DNA of 64,000 bases from Rhodanobacter sp. A1T4 (GCF_014207185.1 NZ_JACHCP010000006.1:124001-188000); one strand, 5' to 3'. Shown: positions 35,566-44,236, counted from the stretch's first letter. The notes: generated from the sequence alone by a model not told the origin. A program made the numbers and translations.

Positions 35566-36701
35566 ATTTTGTCCGCGAAGGTCAGCTTCGCGGGGTTGAT
35601 GATGATGTCATCAATAACGCGGTACTGACTGCGGCGCGTTTGAGGCAGCGAAGCCCTGTGCTTCCGCCAATTTTCTCGCTTGGCCATCTTGCATGGCTAG
35701 TTGGCGCGAGCTACGAATTACTCCGTGATGTCGTAAGTCGGTACACCGTCGATCCATATCGTTCCTTCCAAATTCGAAAGCGTCCATTGCCTGGGCAGGG
35801 CAAGAGATTTCGTCGGATTTGTGTGCCTGACACATTCTTGATGCTGACTCAGAAATGGATCGCGTCGAATTTGCTGGTTAGAGTGCCGGCGCATTCAGCG
35901 AGCGTCGCGTTCTCAAAAGGGGATCGGATTGTTGATGCGGTTCAGCCGCATTGCGAATCTACTTGGCTGATCAAGATGGACGTGGTTAATTTCTTTGAGT
36001 CCATCGACGAACGAGTCGTCTACCGCGTATTTCGAAGAATGGGGTACCAACCACTAGTTTCGTTTGAACTCGCGCGGCTTTGTACTCGAATTGGAGCTCC
36101 AACTGCCGCCCGGCGAGGGAGAAGATGGAATCCAATTCGGAACTCGGAGTCAAAAATAAGTTCGTACGAGGCGCCACGACTCGGTCACCTTCCACAGGGG
36201 GCGCCGACAAGTCCTATGCTAGCCAATCTCGCAGTTATTGAGATGGATGAGCGACTCTCTGAAGTGGCAGGCAAAGCTGGATTTGTCTATTCCAGATATG
36301 CAGATGACCTTGCTTTTTCGAGTCGCCGACAACTCGATAGAAAATCTTGCCGAGAGGTTATCGCTAGCGCAAGTGCAATCCTTGATGTCTTCGGATTCAG
36401 CGTCAACTCCGCGAAGACATCAGTACGTCCGCCAGGCTCAAGAAAGGTTCTTCTCGGCCTGAATGCGAACTCAGTTCAACCCAGGCTGAGCAGGGAATTG
36501 AGAGATCGATTATTGCGTCATCGATATTTTCTATTGCATCCACAAATCGGGCCTGCCAAACACGCAAAGCGGCTCGGATTTGATTCAACAATCGGCTTCA
36601 AAAATCATCTATTCGGTCTAGTTGCATATGCCGCACAGGTCGAGCCCGGATTTGCCATGGTCCTCAAGGAAGATCTTGCTCAGATTTCTTGGCCGTTGTG
36701 A
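35544..36701 (+). CDS. Retron reverse transcriptase
   Basis: 385 residues. RT motifs in order: RRICVPDTFLMLTQKWI (motif 1), SASVAFSKGDRIVDAVQPH (the region carrying the retron NAxxH-like element, here DAVQPH), LIKMDVVNFFESI (first catalytic Asp), HLPQGAPTSPMLANLAV, YSRYADDLAFSS with Asp254-Asp255, FGFSVNSAKTSV and KVLLGLNANSVQPRLS, where retron RTs usually have a VTGL-type motif. No maturase or integrase domain, as expected. The only reasonable start, 35544, lies inside the predicted ncRNA, so a2 covers codons 3-8. It should copy msd from the priming G and stay bound to the product. Confidence 0.88.
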   Translation: MRSWRPQNFVREGQLRGVDDDVINNAVLTAARLRQRSPVLPPIFSLGHLAWLVGASYELLRDVVSRYTVDPYRSFQIRKRPLPGQGKRFRRICVPDTFLMLTQKWIASNLLVRVPAHSASVAFSKGDRIVDAVQPHCESTWLIKMDVVNFFESIDERVVYRVFRRMGYQPLVSFELARLCTRIGAPTAARRGRRWNPIRNSESKISSYEAPRLGHLPQGAPTSPMLANLAVIEMDERLSEVAGKAGFVYSRYADDLAFSSRRQLDRKSCREVIASASAILDVFGFSVNSAKTSVRPPGSRKVLLGLNANSVQPRLSRELRDRLLRHRYFLLHPQIGPAKHAKRLGFDSTIGFKNHLFGLVAYAAQVEPGFAMVLKEDLAQISWPL

Positions 36702-37266
36702 AAGAAAAACCAAAAAAGGGTCAGGTTGGACTGCTCACGAATTTTCAAAACAGGGCTCAGAGTGCACTTTCGCCAAGCGTGGCTGGCATGCGCGGGCGAC
36801 CAATCTTGGCGGGTCCAGCGCGGCGGGATAGTTGGGCTTCGATAGCAAGACGAAAGCGATCGGGACGAGGGCGTGTTGGTGCTGGAGGTGGCCGCGGATT
36901 GCGTCGATATCGTCCTGCGAGAGTGTTTCCATCGAGAGCGTTCGGTACTCTAAGCAGACTACGACTTGGAGGAGGGTCATCGCGCATTCGGGAAGGCCGT
37001 CGACCAGACTAAGTAGATTGCGGCGTGAGAGTGCGGGTCAAGGGGTGGTGACGCCCTGCGCTCGATTTAACTATCTCCGTGCCCCCTTTTGTCATCCGCA
37101 GCCGAAAATGCCCTGCGCTGGTCCGAGATCTTGACGACCTCTTCAGTTCCGCTGGAGGCGGTACAAACGGGGGAGTGCAGCTCTGAAGCAGGGCTCTCCG
37201 CGCAATCTCGATGACGGAAGTCACGGGAACTGGCTAATTTGTTTCGACGAGCTGAGATGTCGCTAT
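36702..37266. other. Intergenic spacer with an orphan frame
   Basis: This 565-bp gap between the reverse transcriptase and the restriction endonuclease (which converge on it) has no confident gene. A minus-strand frame at 36735-36980 (81 codons) reads YRTLSMETLSQDDIDAIRGH and has coding-like codon use, so it may be a gene fragment, but I do not recognise it. AAAAAAGGGTCAGGTTGGAC at about 36713 resembles other AAAAGG-GTCAGG stretches in the window. No terminator-like hairpin stands out. Confidence 0.5.
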
Positions 37267-38439
37267 TCAGCTGAAGTTCGCGGTCAACCATGAGCTGAGC
37301 GCGAGGCAATCACGGATGCCGCATCTTTTGAGAATATTGACGATATCAGCACCGCTGACAACAAGAATGGGATGCCGATCTTCCCGAATTTCTTTATAGG
37401 CCTGCACGTGTAGGTAAGAAGTCGTAACCAATACACCGAATTGTCGGTGTCTCAGGCGAGATATCAATCTTGAGGTTGCCTTGACCCCCACAGAATTGTC
37501 TATGTCATAGCACTTGGCCTCAAGTGCGAAATCAACATCTATGGCTGTGATGCCAGATCCAATGCGGTACTTTCCTATTCCGTCCCGTCCTCCATCCCTG
37601 GATGGTCGTGTCGGGTCTATCGAGACAACGTTTGGGAGTAACATTTCTACGATTCTGCAGGCGCATTTTTCGAAATCAGTAGGGCACGTTTCGAAACGCT
37701 GGTATATCCGTCTTAGCATCTGCACATCTTCCGGTTGGTCTGGCAGTTGCTCTTGCTTGGTTCGGATGACAGTCGTAGGTAGCGCTCGCAGCGCAGTAGG
37801 CTGTCCCCCATTTACCCAGCTTATCCATTCCTTAGGCGCGTCTCGAGTTTCATTCGTCCCGTCACGCAAGCTCGAAATCCAACTGCGTGCGATACGCGTA
37901 GCGTTTAGCACCGTAAATGTTGCGCGATAGTTTTGAAATCGTTCGCCACGAGCGTGATGCCAAGTTGCAACGAGATCCTGTGTTACCGATAGCCCGCTAC
38001 CGCCAGGGACGGCTAACCCAAGAAAGCGGGTATAACGATAGGTGCCGGTATTCTGGAAAACAAATACCGGCGGCACCTTTTTGCGTTGAGACGGCTCGGA
38101 ATGTGCGCGTGCAAAGAGGTCTCGTAGCATCACATTCCCCCACCGTCGGGTCGAGTGAAGGTCAAGACCTGGGTGCCTATTGTCGCCGTAGTAGGTAAAA
38201 ACTCCTGTCTCAGGATCGAGATGATCCGGCCAGTCAGGCTCACTCATTGATGTAGTTATGACGAGAAGCCGCGGAGTCTCGCGTTTGCCAAGATGACGGA
38301 ATCCCCCTTGGTTGCTGACTCCGAGAAGTGCGCCAAGAGGGTCGTCACCGGCGTTACCAGATCTACTTCCTTCGTAAACTGCGTCTATTGATAGATCGCA
38401 ACTTTCAAGCTCATCTCTTGGAACTCTGATCAGGCCCAT
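37267..38439 (-). CDS. AspBHI-like restriction endonuclease (Mrr-type nuclease domain)
   Basis: 390 residues from the ATG at 38439, which follows GGAGGGG. The N-terminal two-thirds match the AspBHI N-domain pattern (LLVITTSMSEPDWPDHLD, GVFTYYGDNRHPG, FLGLAVPG, RFQNYRATFTVLN), an SRA-like reader of modified cytosine in AspBHI. The C-terminal domain is a PD-(D/E)xK nuclease: DFEKCACRIVEMLLPN, Asp282-Gly-Gly-Arg-Asp and Glu307-Ala-Lys309. Its start overlaps the end of vsr by 29 bp, so the two are co-transcribed, and both diverge from the cytosine methyltransferase. Either it is a restriction partner blocked by that methylation or a modification-dependent enzyme; the sequence alone does not decide. 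Confidence 0.82.
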   Translation of the reverse strand: MGLIRVPRDELESCDLSIDAVYEGSRSGNAGDDPLGALLGVSNQGGFRHLGKRETPRLLVITTSMSEPDWPDHLDPETGVFTYYGDNRHPGLDLHSTRRWGNVMLRDLFARAHSEPSQRKKVPPVFVFQNTGTYRYTRFLGLAVPGGSGLSVTQDLVATWHHARGERFQNYRATFTVLNATRIARSWISSLRDGTNETRDAPKEWISWVNGGQPTALRALPTTVIRTKQEQLPDQPEDVQMLRRIYQRFETCPTDFEKCACRIVEMLLPNVVSIDPTRPSRDGGRDGIGKYRIGSGITAIDVDFALEAKCYDIDNSVGVKATSRLISRLRHRQFGVLVTTSYLHVQAYKEIREDRHPILVVSGADIVNILKRCGIRDCLALSSWLTANFS

Positions 38440-38845
38440 TCCATCCCCTCCCAAGCAGCGCCGCTATCTCTTCTACGACATCGATCTGATGTTTGCTGAT
38501 CTGATGTTCCCATATGCGCAACACGGTCCACCCGAGCGCCCTCAACGATGCATCCACTCTTCTATCTCGCGAAACGTTGGCACTAAGTTTGGCCTGCCAG
38601 AAATCCCGATTGGTCTTGGGTAGCGTGCTATGGATCGGGCATTGATGCCAAAAACAGCCATCAACAAATATCGCCAATTTCCCACCGGGAAACACGATGT
38701 CTGGCTTACCGGGAAGTTGGCTCTTCAACCGATACCGTAGGCCACGCTGCCATAGCAGCCTCCTCAGAATTAGTTCTGGCCGGGTGCTCGTTCCTCGGTT
38801 ATTCGACATGCAAAGTCGTCGTTGCGCTGGGGTCAGTACATCCAT
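38411..38845 (-). CDS. vsr: Vsr very-short-patch-repair endonuclease
   Basis: 144 residues. Vsr motifs: MSNNRGTSTRPELILRRLL at the N-terminus, GKPDIVFPGGKLAIFVDGCFWH with the catalytic Asp, and a Cys/His set (CFWHQCPIH) for structural zinc. Vsr nicks next to T:G mismatches that arise by deamination of 5-methylcytosine, so it is the expected companion of the C5 methyltransferase encoded divergently 131 bp away. It starts the minus-strand vsr-endonuclease operon. Confidence 0.95.
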   Translation of the reverse strand: MDVLTPAQRRLCMSNNRGTSTRPELILRRLLWQRGLRYRLKSQLPGKPDIVFPGGKLAIFVDGCFWHQCPIHSTLPKTNRDFWQAKLSANVSRDRRVDASLRALGWTVLRIWEHQISKHQIDVVEEIAALLGRGWNGPDQSSKR

Positions 38846-38976
38846 GATCAGCTGCAGAGCTCCGATATGCGCTGGCCGGCGGTGTTACTGTGCAACCAGA
38901 GACGTCAACGGTGCGATTTTGGCGCTAACCTGGCATGATGCTGGTCGACGCTGGACAATGGCAAATAAGGATAAGT

Positions 38977-39927
38977 ATGCGAGCGCTCGATGTATTTTGC
39001 GGTGCTGGTCTAAGTAGTGCTGGTGCGCGCGCCGCTGGTGTCACCATGGTAGGGGCCATCGATCTCAACACCCTGGCGACCAGCACTTATAAGCTGAACT
39101 TTCCCGACGCATTTGTTGTAAACAAGCGTCTCGAGGATGTTCAGCCAAGTAAGCTGCGCGACAGGATCGGTGACATCGACCTCCTTCTTGCTTCGCCTGA
39201 GTGTACCAACCATACCTGCGCGAAGGGCGCGGCGCCACGTTCGGAAGAAAGTCGAGCTACAGCGATGCAGGTCCTTCGCTATGCCCGGGCTTTTCGGCCG
39301 CGTTGGATCGTGATGGAAAACGTGGTCCATATGCGCCCGTGGTCTCGCTATGGGGAGCTGATAGAGGGGTTGAAGCGACTTAAGTATCGGGTCCGCGAGC
39401 AGGTTCTGGATTCATCAGACTTCGGGGTACCCCAGAAGCGCCGAAGACTATTCGTTGTGTGCGATCTGGAGGCTGAGCCACACGCAGTCGTCCCCCCTTT
39501 GGGCGTCCATAGCCAGACTGTCCACAACATTCTTGACCCCGATGGAACTTGGAACACTACGCCGTTATTCAAGGAGGGTAGGGCCTTGGACACCCAGGCA
39601 CGCGCGCACCGTGCGATCGCGGAGCTAGGGAAGAAGAAGCCATTCCTCGTGGTTTACTATGGAACGGATGGTTGCGGAGGATGGCAATCCCTGGACCGAC
39701 CGCTGAGGACGATAACGACGGTGGATAGATTCGCTCTGGTGCAGCCGACCCGATCTGGGTACCAGATGCGAATGCTGCAGGTGTCTGAACTCAAGCGAGC
39801 AATGGGTCTAGAGGAAAGCTATCTGCTTAGCGCTGGTACAAGACGAGACAAGGTGCGTCTCCTGGGCAACGGAGTGTGTCCCCCGGTAATGGCGGCCGTG
39901 GTAAACAATCTGCGTGCATTGAGCTAA
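38977..39927 (+). CDS. C5-cytosine DNA methyltransferase
   Basis: 316 residues from the ATG at 38977 (MRALDVFCGAGLSSAGARAAG), which follows AAGG; in-frame upstream ATGs lack such a site. Motif I is DVFCGAGLSSAG. The catalytic motif IV is LLASPECTNHTC: Pro74-Glu75-Cys76 replaces the usual Pro-Cys-Gln. Motif VI is IVMENV, motif VIII VPQKRRRLFVV, and motif IX-X are RPLRTITTVDRF and LLGNGVCPPVMAAVV. It should methylate cytosine at an unknown short site and protect the host from the linked endonuclease. The target-recognition region (about 190-235) is short. First gene of a four-gene run with the kinase, receiver and HNH genes. Confidence 0.9.
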   Translation: MRALDVFCGAGLSSAGARAAGVTMVGAIDLNTLATSTYKLNFPDAFVVNKRLEDVQPSKLRDRIGDIDLLLASPECTNHTCAKGAAPRSEESRATAMQVLRYARAFRPRWIVMENVVHMRPWSRYGELIEGLKRLKYRVREQVLDSSDFGVPQKRRRLFVVCDLEAEPHAVVPPLGVHSQTVHNILDPDGTWNTTPLFKEGRALDTQARAHRAIAELGKKKPFLVVYYGTDGCGGWQSLDRPLRTITTVDRFALVQPTRSGYQMRMLQVSELKRAMGLEESYLLSAGTRRDKVRLLGNGVCPPVMAAVVNNLRALS

Positions 39928-39961
39928 CCAGCAAAACCGCTCATCGAGCGTTTTCGGAGGG

Positions 39962-42265
39962 ATGATGGTAAGTACCGACTTTAGCTCCGGAGCCCGCGCC
40001 CTCAGGCCGCGAGCCCGCATTCTGAAGACCCTTGGTGAAGAGCTAATCAGCAGTGAGACCGTGGCGGTACTGGAGCTGGTAAAAAATTCCTACGATGCAG
40101 ACGCAAGCTATGTTCTGGTTCGGTTTGAGCACAACCTTGTCAGAAGTGAGGGCTCATTAAGTGTAGAGGATGATGGTCACGGGATGAGTTTTCAGACTGT
40201 CGAGACGTCATGGATGGAACCAGCCACCAATCAAAAAAAGAAGAATCGTACTAGCGAGTTCCTCAAACGCCGCCTCCTTGGGGAAAAAGGCGTGGGCCGT
40301 TTCGCGGCAGCCAGGCTTGCCGAAGAGCTGGAGCTGAGCACGCGCGCCCCTTTGAGCCCATACGAAACCTACGCCTATTTCGATTGGTCGCAGTTTGACA
40401 ATGACGACATCTATTTGGACGAAGTGCTGATTTTAGCGGAGCAAAGAGAGCCGCGCGATCTTATTCCCGAGCGACAGTTACCGGTCAAGACGTCGTCGAA
40501 CATCCGAGAATTGCCTCGTGACGGAACTCACGGGACTTTGTTGCGCATGAATAAACTAAAGCGAACTTGGGCTACGCGGGAGCTCGACGAACTTCGCCGG
40601 GGTCTGAGCAGGCTTATTTCGCCCTTTGAGGCCGACCGCGACTTCAAGATATTTTTTCAACTTCCAGATCAATCGGTAGGCAGCGCCCAGCAATTGGAAC
40701 CGCCGGAAATAATTAATTATCCGCACTACACCCTGAGCGGTGAAATTAATGATCGCGGGGAATTCAAGTTTATCGTTTCGCTCCACGCTACTGGAGAGGT
40801 TGAGACATTCCAGGGTTGGATGCGGCGATCAGGCATGTCGGATCAGGTGATCGAAAGTGCAGGCCCCTTATCTGAAAGGCCGTTCGGTGACGTGGAAGCT
40901 GACGCGACGCAAGGTGGAGGCAGCTCAGCTGAGAAAATTGACTTCTCCAAGCAGAGCGACGGGGCGCCGCTGTGCGGCGCATTTTCGTTTCAGGTACTCG
41001 TATGGGACAGAGACCAACTCGACAATATCGAGCAAAAGCTAGGCACCGGCATAAGGAGTATTCGCAAGGATCTCGACTCCGTTGCAGGTATCAGCATCTA
41101 CCGAGATGGTTTCAGGGTTTTGCCTTACGGCGAGCCTGAAAACGATTGGTTGAAGCTCGACCTTCGGCGCGTTCAAAATCCAACGATGCGGTTGTCCAAC
41201 AATCAGCTGACAGGCTACATAAAAATCAGTGCAGACAGCAATCCGCTCCTCAAAGATCAGAGCAACCGGGAAGGCTTAGCTAACAATCAGGCTTACTCCG
41301 ACCTACAGGAAATTATGCGCGTCGCGCTTGCCAAGCTCGAAAGTCTCAGGTTCAGCGAAAAGAAAAAAAAGCCGGCTACCACTGAGCCAACTGCCAGCCC
41401 GTCCCTTCTGGATGCGCCTGATACGTCCGCTCTTAGAAAAAGAATCGCGGCACTCGGCTCCGATACGGAGGCGCTAGAAATTCTCGACAACACGACCAAA
41501 ATCTGGGAGTCCCAGATAGTAAGGATCCGCGAAGTGTTGTCGAGATATCACACGCTCGCGACCCTGGGTCAGCTTGTCGATAAAGTTGTTCATGACGGAA
41601 GGCAGCCACTATCGACCATCGATGGACAGGCGTCGTTAGCAATAGAAGCGGTGGCGAAGGCTTTGAAAAGCCAAGTGCTCGCGGAGGCCTGCCGAAATCT
41701 TCTTATTTCATTGCAGGACCGTCTTAACAGGGTAAGAGGCGCAGCAGGCCTAATTGATTTGTTGCTTAAACGAATTGAGCCGCTTGGCGGCCGTCAAAAG
41801 GGGCGGCCATCGAAGGTCTACTTAAACGAAATTATCCAAAAGGCATTCGCCCACTTTGATCAGGATATCGCGGATGCCGAAATCAAAGTGTCGCTTCCGT
41901 CCACCGATGACCTTGTTCAAGTTGATGCATTGGAGCTACAGGAAGTTCTCATCAATCTCATCGCGAACAGCATTTATTGGTTGAAGCAGACACCCAGGGG
42001 TGCCAGGTTCATCCTGGTTCAATGCAGCCGACCTATTGCCGGAGAAGTCGATATTATCTTCGCTGATAGCGGGCCTGGCGTTTCAAAGTCAAACCGCGCC
42101 AACATATTCGAGCCATACTTTTCAACGAAGCCCGACGGCGTGGGTCTCGGTCTGGTGATCGCGGGAGAAATTATCCGCGACTATTACGATGGAAGTTTAG
42201 AGCTCCTAAATGCGGGGCCACTTCCTGGTGCAGTGTTCAGGATCAAACTTCGTAAAAGAGTGTAA
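39962..42265 (+). CDS. Soluble kinase with two GHKL ATPase modules
   Basis: 767 residues, no membrane segment; the start follows GGAGG, 34 bp after the methyltransferase stop. Residues about 20-220 are a MORC/Hsp90-like ATPase: ELVKNSYDADAS (Asn42), VEDDGHGMS, GEKGVGRFAAARLA. A middle region follows. Near residue 535 the segment LGQLVDKVVHDGRQPLSTI resembles a histidine-kinase dimerisation helix with His544. The C-terminal 130 residues are a HATPase_c domain: LQEVLINLIANSIYWL, DSGPGVSKSN, IFEPYFSTKPDGVGLGL. So it has one ATPase for conformational sensing and one for autophosphorylation. Its stop overlaps the start region of the receiver gene. Lower GC than host genes. Role in defence is inferred from neighbours. 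Confidence 0.85.
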   Translation: MMVSTDFSSGARALRPRARILKTLGEELISSETVAVLELVKNSYDADASYVLVRFEHNLVRSEGSLSVEDDGHGMSFQTVETSWMEPATNQKKKNRTSEFLKRRLLGEKGVGRFAAARLAEELELSTRAPLSPYETYAYFDWSQFDNDDIYLDEVLILAEQREPRDLIPERQLPVKTSSNIRELPRDGTHGTLLRMNKLKRTWATRELDELRRGLSRLISPFEADRDFKIFFQLPDQSVGSAQQLEPPEIINYPHYTLSGEINDRGEFKFIVSLHATGEVETFQGWMRRSGMSDQVIESAGPLSERPFGDVEADATQGGGSSAEKIDFSKQSDGAPLCGAFSFQVLVWDRDQLDNIEQKLGTGIRSIRKDLDSVAGISIYRDGFRVLPYGEPENDWLKLDLRRVQNPTMRLSNNQLTGYIKISADSNPLLKDQSNREGLANNQAYSDLQEIMRVALAKLESLRFSEKKKKPATTEPTASPSLLDAPDTSALRKRIAALGSDTEALEILDNTTKIWESQIVRIREVLSRYHTLATLGQLVDKVVHDGRQPLSTIDGQASLAIEAVAKALKSQVLAEACRNLLISLQDRLNRVRGAAGLIDLLLKRIEPLGGRQKGRPSKVYLNEIIQKAFAHFDQDIADAEIKVSLPSTDDLVQVDALELQEVLINLIANSIYWLKQTPRGARFILVQCSRPIAGEVDIIFADSGPGVSKSNRANIFEPYFSTKPDGVGLGLVIAGEIIRDYYDGSLELLNAGPLPGAVFRIKLRKRV

Positions 42266-42285
42266 TGGACTACAGGGGGACAACT

Positions 42286-43404
42286 ATGAACTGGCGAGTG
42301 CTTTGTGTTGATGATGATCGTGAAGTTGCTTCCACCGTGGCTGAGTTTTTCACTGCCTGGGAGGATGAAAACCCGTACGGAACGTTCGTGGTCGAAGTAG
42401 AGCCCGACTTTACGAAAGCGATTGAACGGCTTAAAGACGAGCGCTTTGACCTTGTGACACTTGACCTGCATGGGTCAAACGATCCGGAACCAATAAAGAT
42501 CGATGGCGAAAAAGGCGACCAAGAGGGAAAGCGGGTGCTGGATGCACTCAGGGTAGCCCGCTTTGTCCCTGTAATTTTCTATACGGGGTTTGCGGAAAAA
42601 ATATCATCCCTTAAGACAGGCGTGGTTAAAGTCGTAACAAAGGGTTCGGATGGCCTCCAAAATTTGCGAGAGGCAGCTCGGGAGATTTTTGCAACTGGTT
42701 TGCCGAGTCTGATGCGGCACATCGAAAATGAAAAAAGGGATTTTATTTGGGACACCGTCGATCGTCACTGGGATAAAGTGGGTGTCGCCGGTTCTTCTGA
42801 GGATCTCGCTTATCTTTTGGCGCGGCGTCTGGCCAATAGATTTAATCGCGACACCGTCAAGGCCTTCCTAAACCATAAGGCCGAAGCCGCACGACCGATT
42901 GAGATGTACATTTATCCGCCGCTTAGCGACACCGTTAAGACGGGTAGCATCCTTGAGAAAGATGCAGATGGCACCTTTTGGGTGGTAGCCACGCCCGCGT
43001 GCGACTTTGCGCAAGCGAAGGCGGATAAGGTGTTACTGGTTGCAGCGTCTCCCTTGGCAGACGATGCGCGCTACGTCGAATGGCGAAAAGGCAAATGGAC
43101 GGGTGACGGCAAGCCGCCAAATAACAGCGCGCGCGATTCCTACGAGAAGCTCAAGAGACTATTCAAGAATTCGGCTGGCGACAGATATTGGTTCTTGCCC
43201 GGAACTTTTTTTCTACCTGACCTAATCATCGACCTTCAGAAGCTGAAGCAAATTGATCCGGTATCGCTGAATGATGCCGTCGTAGTTTGTTGCCTCGATA
43301 GCCCCTACAGGGAGGAATTTCTTCTTCGTCTTTCGCGCTATTACGGGAGGCTAGGTACGCCAGATTTAGAGGTGTCTGAAATCTTTGGGCGACTAGCGGG
43401 TTGA
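42286..43404 (+). CDS. Receiver-domain protein with novel C-terminal domain
   Basis: 372 residues from the ATG at 42286, which follows AGGGGG; an ATG at 42265 that overlaps the kinase stop is the alternative. Residues 1-150 are a CheY-like receiver: VLCVDDDREVA, phosphoacceptor Asp60 in LVTLDLHGS, VIFYTGFAEK and VVKVVTKGSDG (switch residues and conserved Lys). An insertion after Asp60 (NDPEPIKIDGEKGDQEG) is unusual. Residues about 160-372 have no DNA-binding motif I can see; WVVATPACDFAQAKADKVLLV and VVVCCLDSPYREEF are the best-defined parts. It should be phosphorylated by the kinase encoded just upstream; the output is unknown and may be a protein contact with the restriction enzymes. Confidence 0.85.
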   Translation: MNWRVLCVDDDREVASTVAEFFTAWEDENPYGTFVVEVEPDFTKAIERLKDERFDLVTLDLHGSNDPEPIKIDGEKGDQEGKRVLDALRVARFVPVIFYTGFAEKISSLKTGVVKVVTKGSDGLQNLREAAREIFATGLPSLMRHIENEKRDFIWDTVDRHWDKVGVAGSSEDLAYLLARRLANRFNRDTVKAFLNHKAEAARPIEMYIYPPLSDTVKTGSILEKDADGTFWVVATPACDFAQAKADKVLLVAASPLADDARYVEWRKGKWTGDGKPPNNSARDSYEKLKRLFKNSAGDRYWFLPGTFFLPDLIIDLQKLKQIDPVSLNDAVVVCCLDSPYREEFLLRLSRYYGRLGTPDLEVSEIFGRLAG

Positions 43405-43504
43405 ATTTATCGGCGGCCCACTCTGAGCTTCTTGTCGGTGGTTTGCCCGGAGTCTCTTCTTTGCGTGTGGCTCGCACTACGATGGCCGGTATGTGTGAAG
43501 TAAC

Positions 43505-44236
43505 ATGGAGCAGCTAAGAAGCTATGCCGATGATAGGCTTATCAGTGGGTGCGTTTACTGCGGTGGCCCTGAAGAAACTAGAGAACATGTCCCTTCACGT
43601 GTTTTCCTGGACAAACCTCTTCCCGAAAACCTACCGGTTTTGGGGGCTTGTTGGTCCTGCAACAACGGCTTTTCCAAGGACGAGGAATACGTCGCTTGCT
43701 TGATCGCATCTGTCATTGCGGGTTCTACCGACCCAGATCAAATTGGACGGCCTGCAGTAGCGAATATCTTACGAAGGACACCGGCCCTGCGCGCCCGTAT
43801 TGAGTCTGCGAAGTGTGATCAAAACGGCCGAACGCAATTTGGTGTTGAGCCAGATCGAGTGAGGAATATCGTCTTAAAGCTGGCTAGGGGGCACGCGGCA
43901 TTCGAACTCGGTCTGCCCGTGCGCGAAGAACCGAACTCTTTATGGTGGCATCCTCTCGAGTTGATGGCCAAAGACGAACGAGACTCCTTTGACGCGTGTG
44001 AAATGGTTCGAATATTTGGAGAAGTTGGATCGCGGGGATTACAGCGTTTACAAGTTGCTCAACTCACGCTACAGCCAGCCGACGGCCAGATGTCGACACT
44101 TGAACTTTTGATCAATGACTGGGTAAACGTGCAGGACGAGCGTTACCGCTACCTCGCCATCGACGATGGTGATGAAGTCAGAATCAAGTTCATCATTTCT
44201 GAATACTTGGCGTGTCAGGTCACTTGGACTTCGTGA
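43505..44236 (+). CDS. HNH-endonuclease-like zinc protein
   Basis: 243 residues. The N-terminal 70 residues form an HNH/treble-clef pattern: CVYCGG, then EHVPSRVF (His), then ACWSCNNGFSKDEE (Cys-x2-Cys-Asn). The rest is mixed alpha/beta without recognised motifs. It lies 100 bp after the receiver gene on the same strand and has similar low GC, so it may be the last gene of the methyltransferase-kinase-receiver operon, or a separate defence gene. Nuclease activity is inferred from the zinc-site pattern only. Confidence 0.72.
   Translation: MEQLRSYADDRLISGCVYCGGPEETREHVPSRVFLDKPLPENLPVLGACWSCNNGFSKDEEYVACLIASVIAGSTDPDQIGRPAVANILRRTPALRARIESAKCDQNGRTQFGVEPDRVRNIVLKLARGHAAFELGLPVREEPNSLWWHPLELMAKDERDSFDACEMVRIFGEVGSRGLQRLQVAQLTLQPADGQMSTLELLINDWVNVQDERYRYLAIDDGDEVRIKFIISEYLACQVTWTS

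Noticed and set aside
39962..43404. Detocs-type defensive two-component system
   Set aside because: Kinase has an extra MORC-like ATPase, the receiver has a different C-terminal domain, and no nucleoside-phosphorylase-like or effector gene of that system is present.
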